Shown here: piece after piece, positions 44,367-48,064 of the stretch | Layout: the number at the start of each line of letters is the position of its first letter | How positions within the stretch are numbered: position 1 is the first letter of the stretch | Source: Macrococcus brunensis | Lineage (GTDB): Bacteria; Bacillota; Bacilli; Staphylococcales; Staphylococcaceae | Length of the DNA: 48,064 nucleotides | NCBI RefSeq assembly: GCF_004359615.1 | Contig: NZ_SCWA01000016.1 | Coordinates: 1 to 48,064, forward strand | Direction of reading: 5' to 3' | Made by a program: the position numbers and the translations under genes | Notes under the pieces: generated by a model | What the model saw: the letters and a program-made list of their open reading frames with translations, nothing else | What the model was told of the DNA's origin: nothing | Databases searched by the model: none

Positions 44367-44422
44367 ATTTTCAAACTAAAATCTGCTGGTCGGCAGTTCT
44401 AATAATTTCTCATATTGCTTAT

Positions 44423-45217
44423 TTATTTAAGCAAAATCTTAATATTTTTTTGTAAATACTTGAAGCGTTCCGTTTGAAAAAATAAAGCTCTTATAAAATC
44501 AGTATAATTTTTAGTTTTTCTGTAGTATTCAATTTTCTTACTCGCACCAGTTTCCAAATAATCCTTTAGTTTTGCTAACCATATTCCAACTTCTTTTTCA
44601 GTAATATACCTTTCTTCAAGCAAACTCACAAGAATCATAGACATTCTTATATCTTCGTCATCAATATAACAAACACTATTTAGTTGCAATTTGAATATAT
44701 TAGAATTGATACCTTCTAATATTTCGTTAACAAGGTTCTTTTTAAAATATCTAGATTTAATGCATTCCACAATTAAATCAGATGTGTGTGCAGGAGCATG
44801 GGCCCACCCTTTATCTTCCACCCATCCTCGAACATCAATTTCTACTTTAAAATAATGCAGACTATTTTTTATTATTTTATTAAAATCCCTCTCTGAAAGT
44901 ATTATTGATTGATTATCATAGCAGATAATAGCATGTAAAAACAATATGCTAAAACTTCTAGTAAAAACACTATCTGTATTTGTTTCCCCAATATTAAATG
45001 AAAGATTCTTAATACATTGATTAATAATCTTACTAATTTGTTCTCTATTCAAACTATTATTCAATAGTATTTGGCAAAACTCATTATAAATGATTTGATC
45101 GCGTATATGACTATCAGTATGCCCTATATTTTCAAGCATTTCAGTTAATAATCTATCCAGCATTTCAGATGTTCCACTAGTACTGTTTTTATATTTTTTC
45201 AGTAAGTCCTCAATCAT
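44423..45217 (-). CDS. DUF2785 domain protein
   Basis: 264 aa from ATG 45217 (weak RBS AAAAGAGAAG); an alternative start at 45235 adds six residues but has no RBS. All-helical composition with the family block VDVRGWVEDKGWAHAPAHTS-like sequence near residue 140 (read here as IDVRGWVEDKGWAHAPAHTS), then LIVECIKSRYFKKN, and CYIDDEDIRMSMILVSLLEE near 200. Function of the family is not established. It is an islet cargo gene between the two rpsI-end repeats, downstream of the AlbA_2 gene on the same strand, with higher A+T than the chromosomal genes to the left. Confidence 0.75.
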   Translation of the reverse strand: MIEDLLKKYKNSTSGTSEMLDRLLTEMLENIGHTDSHIRDQIIYNEFCQILLNNSLNREQISKIINQCIKNLSFNIGETNTDSVFTRSFSILFLHAIICYDNQSIILSERDFNKIIKNSLHYFKVEIDVRGWVEDKGWAHAPAHTSDLIVECIKSRYFKKNLVNEILEGINSNIFKLQLNSVCYIDDEDIRMSMILVSLLEERYITEKEVGIWLAKLKDYLETGASKKIEYYRKTKNYTDFIRALFFQTERFKYLQKNIKILLK

Positions 45218-45275
45218 ATAAGCTTCTCTTTTCATTTAATTTGTTTTATCAACTGTATTAATTAGTATTTTATCG

Positions 45276-45485
45276 ACTACTCGATAGTTTTAGTTTTTAC
45301 TCGAAACCCTGCTAAACATTGTTGTAAAAGCATTTATAGAATATTTTAAGATACTGACTATCTAGTTACTCGAAAGTTTTTATTTTTACTCGAAACCCCA
45401 AAAAATGCATGACAGCATTGACTTTTTATCATTTTTACTTCAATTCTTTCTTACTTACTCGAAAGTTTTCAAAACTGCTCGTTAG
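45276..45485. repeat. Three spaced TACTCGAAA-type repeats
   Basis: Copies at 45276-45310, 45365-45399 and 45454-45485, about 89 bp apart. Copies 1 and 2 share ACTCGAWAGTTTT, a T/A-rich spacer and TTTACTCGAAACCC; copy 3 has TTACTCGAAAGTTTTC, AAAACTGCTCG. Each unit is a pair of ACTCGA half-sites in the same orientation separated by about 20 bp. They fill the 245-bp gap between the islet's two genes. Role unknown. Confidence 0.65.
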
Positions 45486-46906
45486 TCTAGTAGATAATAA
45501 GTTCTTTTTGGATCATTTTTACTTGATCCATGTGTAGATATAATATTCATTTCCTCTAGTTCCTTCAATCTTTTTCTCGCTGTAGGAATAGATCTTCGGA
45601 TTACATTTGCAATTTGTGAAGCTGTTAATTCTCCTTGATTATATAAATGTCTCACAATCATTTCTTGCTGCTCATTTAAGCTTTCAAATAATTCAGGCGT
45701 TATTATCTTACTTACTCGCCCTGTCTCTCTCTCTTTTCTGGCAACAATATTATTCTTTAAAGTCAGCTGAACTGCACTATTGTTGGGCTCTGAATAGACT
45801 GGATCATCCAAGAAGTAGTCCTTCATTTCATCAAATATACGCCCAACGCCTTCATTTGATTCTCTTACCCACTTATATTGAGTAAGGGCTGCAGCCAGTT
45901 TAGGATTTCTTGAATATCGCTCTTCTTTAATATTCTCTAAAGTAACTGAAGCCGGAAGTGCACCTGGACTATTTATTTCTAGCCTGTCATCAAACATTTT
46001 TATTCTGATATGATCCCCTTGATTATCATATCTGCGATGAACGATGGCATTAATCATGCCCTCGAACCAAGCAAACTCAGGATACTCAGGAAGCGTGACA
46101 AATCTCCCTTCTTTCCCTAAGAACGTATATTCTCGTAACTGCGTATTGATAAATGCTCTCGCTTCTCTAATAGCTTTAGGTAACGCATTCTCAAAAGTTA
46201 TATCTTTAACCACATTCAGTCTTGATCCTGATTCTTCTTTAGTCCCTTCATACCTCATAAAACGAATACGAGCACTCGGAAAATAGACATTGATATTATC
46301 ACTAAATAGAAGTAAACCTGCTACTGTCAGTTGTTCATTTCTCATAAAACCTCTGGCTTTCAGCAACTTCTCAGTACTTACATGCGTACCTAACAGTTCC
46401 TTAAATTCATCTACCAGTTCTTCATTTACATCATCTATAGAAGAATATTCAACAAGTTCTTCTTCAAAACGTCTTGCCCCACGATCATATTCTAGATTTG
46501 TGATCTGTGGATGGGTCAGTTTCTTACTTTTATCATTCACTCGCAGATAAACAGAATCATCTTTTAGAGTGATAATGGCATCATAGCTAGGTTCTATATT
46601 AAACAGCAGAATTTTATCTTCATTACCTTCACTATTTTCAACTTCTATTATTTCATGAGAATAGCGAGGTGCTCTCGAAAGATACTCGAATGGTGCTTCA
46701 ATATACTCCTCCATACTCTTTGCTTTCGGATGATTAAATCCGCTGATTTCTCCATTATCTTCGATCCCAATAACTAAGACACCACCTTCAGCATTCGCAA
46801 AAGCACTGATATGCTGGGCTATATCTTTAGGATGAATGGATGCTCTTTTTCTATCCAGCAATTGACCTTCCGATTCATACTGATAGAAATTTATTCTGTC
46901 TATCAT
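45482..46906 (-). CDS. AlbA_2/Schlafen-like ATP-binding protein with winged helix
   Basis: 474 aa from ATG 46906 (RBS GAGG 8 nt upstream). N-terminal AlbA_2 (Slfn) domain, residues 8-125: EGQLLDRKRASIHPKDIAQH and FANAEGGVLVIGIEDNGEIS. Middle GHKL-type HATPase_c_4 region: EGMINAIVHRRYDNQGDHIR near 282 and MFDDRLEINSPGALPAS near 305, ERYSRNPKLAAAL near 325. C-terminal winged helix: GELTASQIANVIRRSIPTA near 430. Proteins of this layout are annotated as transcriptional regulators or divergent AAA-4 ATPases and are frequent in genomic islands and defence regions; the actual role is unknown. Confidence 0.8.
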   Translation of the reverse strand: MIDRINFYQYESEGQLLDRKRASIHPKDIAQHISAFANAEGGVLVIGIEDNGEISGFNHPKAKSMEEYIEAPFEYLSRAPRYSHEIIEVENSEGNEDKILLFNIEPSYDAIITLKDDSVYLRVNDKSKKLTHPQITNLEYDRGARRFEEELVEYSSIDDVNEELVDEFKELLGTHVSTEKLLKARGFMRNEQLTVAGLLLFSDNINVYFPSARIRFMRYEGTKEESGSRLNVVKDITFENALPKAIREARAFINTQLREYTFLGKEGRFVTLPEYPEFAWFEGMINAIVHRRYDNQGDHIRIKMFDDRLEINSPGALPASVTLENIKEERYSRNPKLAAALTQYKWVRESNEGVGRIFDEMKDYFLDDPVYSEPNNSAVQLTLKNNIVARKERETGRVSKIITPELFESLNEQQEMIVRHLYNQGELTASQIANVIRRSIPTARKRLKELEEMNIISTHGSSKNDPKRTYYLLD

Positions 46907-47116
46907 ATTTTTCACCTCAATAACCGTTCATAAAAGGAATTTGTCATATCAAATTATAACATAACGAACCGAAATATCTGGATAGTAATACGATCACTAT
47001 ACGTATGTCAGCAGATAAAAAATTATTAGCATTTCACTTAGTATCAATCAGTATCATAAACTGTCATATATCTTTATTTCATTCTATAATGTTACCTTGG
47101 TAAAACCCTATTAAGA

Positions 47117-47131
47117 TACTTTAAGGGTAAC
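47117..47131 (+). repeat. GGGTAAC-type repeat left of att copy 2
   Basis: TACTTTAAGGGTAAC, similar to the right flank of att copy 1. A partial GGTAAAAC unit lies 18 bp to its left. Confidence 0.45.
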
Positions 47132-47150
47132 ATCCATGTCGAGAACATAT

Positions 47151-47185
47151 AAAAAAGCACCTCCCGAATATTTTCGAGAAGTACC
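47151..47185 (-). terminator. Terminator downstream of rpsI-end copy 2
   Basis: Imperfect stem GTACTTCTCGAAA / TTCGGGAGGTGC with T6 on the minus strand (47151-47156). It takes the same position relative to the repeat as the unrelated terminator beside copy 1. Confidence 0.65.
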
Positions 47186-47208
47186 TTGAACCCTTGGTAT
47201 AAAAGGAA

Positions 47209-47274
47209 TTAACGTTTTGAGAACTGTGGTGAACGACGTGCGCCTTTAAGACCTGGTTTTTTACGTTCAAAAAA
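47209..47274 (-). repeat. rpsI 3'-end copy 2 (island attachment site)
   Basis: Second 66-bp copy of the S9 C-terminal coding end (ERKKPGLKGARRSPQFSKR-stop), 65/66 identical to copy 1. The sequence upstream of ERKK does not continue as S9. Together the two copies bracket a 2,958-bp islet. The intact rpsI is expected to the right, outside the window. Confidence 0.85.
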
Positions 47275-47371
47275 CTTTAGGATTTCGTACAGTTGTATAG
47301 ACTGTCGTAAGCCTTGATATTAAAGGATTTCTGATTTTTTCGATTGTATAGAATTGCCTCAAATATCACTC

Positions 47372-47391
47372 AGGGGTAACTAAAGGGTAAC
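47372..47391 (+). repeat. GGGTAAC-type repeat right of att copy 2
   Basis: AGGGGTAACTAAAGGGTAAC, 18/20 or better match to 44025-44044, at about 100 bp from the core repeat. 47415-47540 contains nothing else recognised. Confidence 0.5.
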
Positions 47392-47542
47392 CAAATAAAC
47401 TGCTGGCCGGTAGTATCACTAATTTATTTTTCTTAATTCTAGTAGCTTCAAATGATTGCAACTTGTTTCTATTTATTTTGCTTAATTTTATTGCTTTATT
47501 TCAACACTAAAATCAAATAAAATTTCTATATTCATTTAATTT

Positions 47543-47938
47543 TTATGGATACATATAATTATCTTTCAACAATAAGTCTTCTGGAATACCTAGTTCTCTT
47601 AATATTAGATATCTTAAAAACTTTTGTAGCATTGTTGCTTCTTCAAAAAGATTATCTTCTAAATTATATATTTTAGATTCTTGAATAATATTATTATGAA
47701 TAAAATTATTTCTATCATCTACAAGTTTATTGGATAGAGTTCTTATATTTCTATTAATCGCTCTATTATAACCGAATTTTTTGTTTACATAGTCACTTAA
47801 CTCTTGCTGATATTTCAAAGGTAATTTATTAAAACTCTGTTTAAGTCTTGTTCTAAAACTTACACTTTCTTCAACAAATTTAACTCTATCAATGAAATAT
47901 GATTGATTATCGATATTTTTATCAATAAAATCAATAAT
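47543..47938 (-). pseudogene. C-terminal fragment of a HEPN-type protein, cut by an IS3-family element
   Basis: Open frame of about 132 codons without a proper start, running into the IS at 47939. It reads FIDRVKFVEESVSFRTRLKQ upstream and then YQQELSDYVNKKFGYNRAIN, KLVDDRNNFIHNNII and EATMLQKFLRYLILRELGIP. RNNFIH fits the HEPN RNase motif Rx4-6H, followed by the usual helix ending in a conserved LRYLILRELGI-type segment. This resembles the C-terminal HEPN domain of ApeA-like anti-phage proteins. A TTG at 47818 could restart translation but without a good RBS. N-terminal part missing. Confidence 0.6.
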
Positions 47939-48064
47939 GGTCTGTCAACATAATATTGGACAGTTTTTATAGAATATTTCTTTATATTCCCTTGGTGTTA
48001 GATAATTTAATGCGCCGTGCGGCCTGACATTGTTATACCAGTTCACATAATCAAAAAGTTCAAT
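47939..48064 (-). mobile_element. IS3-family insertion sequence, partial (runs off the right edge)
   Basis: The end next to the HEPN fragment starts near TGGTCTGTCAACATAATATT, an IS150-like terminal sequence (TGTCCAATATTATGTTGACA on the minus strand). Only the 3' end of the element is in the window; the transposase is read leftwards out of the right edge. Confidence 0.7.
47945..48064 (-). CDS. IS3-family transposase OrfB, C-terminal end
   Basis: Forty visible codons, starting IELFDYVNWYNNVRPHGALN and ending with the TGA at 47945-47947. The YNNVRPHGALNYLTPREY block is the conserved end of the IS3/IS150 integrase core, just after the catalytic Glu, which lies outside the window. The rest of the gene is not visible. 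Confidence 0.8.
   Translation of the reverse strand: MELFDYVNWYNNVRPHGALNYLTPREYKEIFYKNCPILC

Noticed and set aside
1-48064. CRISPR array, tRNA or rRNA genes
   Set aside because: No regularly spaced direct repeats of CRISPR type and no tRNA cloverleaf or rRNA sequence were noticed on either strand; the only spaced repeats (45276-45485) are too few and too divergent.

Overview
The window looks like chromosomal DNA of a Staphylococcaceae bacterium, most probably Macrococcus (Macrococcoides). It carries an agr locus in the order B-D-C-A with a divergent delta-toxin-type transcript, a staphyloferrin A-type siderophore operon, SDR-type threonine dehydrogenase with kbl, hxlAB, a SigB-type csbD promoter, and accessory DNA at copies of the 3' end of rpsI, the known target of Macrococcus resistance islands. 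Species cannot be fixed from sequence reading alone.

Layout. 1-8.5 kb: an IS1182-family element truncates the last gene of a Fur-boxed minus-strand operon for a carboxylate siderophore (two NIS synthetases, MFS exporter, PLP enzyme, binding lipoprotein, two FecCD permeases). The operon is decaying: the exporter is frameshifted, the PLP enzyme has a stop and a frameshift, and one permease is truncated. 8.6-13.4 kb: amino-acid catabolism, with alanine dehydrogenase and threonine dehydratase on the minus strand and kbl-tdh on the plus strand. 13.5-15.7 kb: a DUF418 membrane protein, a CsbD stress protein and a SceD/IsaA-like cell-wall transglycosylase. 15.8-23.4 kb: metal and arsenic resistance, with an arsD-arsA-CoA disulfide reductase/rhodanese-arsR-arsB operon followed by a P1B ATPase. 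23.6-24.8 kb: hxlAB. 24.9-30.4 kb: an oppBCDFA operon behind a SAM-I riboswitch. 30.7-35.2 kb: metF (bifunctional)-metE behind a T-box leader. 35.4-37.2 kb: a two-gene ABC exporter. 37.3-40.4 kb: agrBDCA and a divergent short RNAIII-like transcript with two tandem delta-hemolysin-like peptides.

40.5-48 kb is accessory: tiny ORFs, a secreted protein, a complete IS4-family element with perfect inverted repeats, then two 66-bp direct repeats of the rpsI 3' end (44185-44250 and 47209-47274). These bracket a 3-kb islet with an AlbA_2/Schlafen-like ATP-binding protein and a DUF2785 protein but no integrase. GGGTAAC motifs recur on both sides of each repeat. To the right lies the C-terminal half of a HEPN-type protein cut by an IS3-family element that runs off the window.

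How the parts relate: methionine supply is controlled by two RNA switches, a T-box for synthesis and a SAM riboswitch for peptide uptake. Quorum sensing uses an aromatic predicted autoinducer (ring C-Y-F-Y-F) and a compact effector transcript. Endogenous siderophore production seems to be failing while its regulator site and synthetases remain. All homology statements rest on motif recognition by eye; no database search was run.
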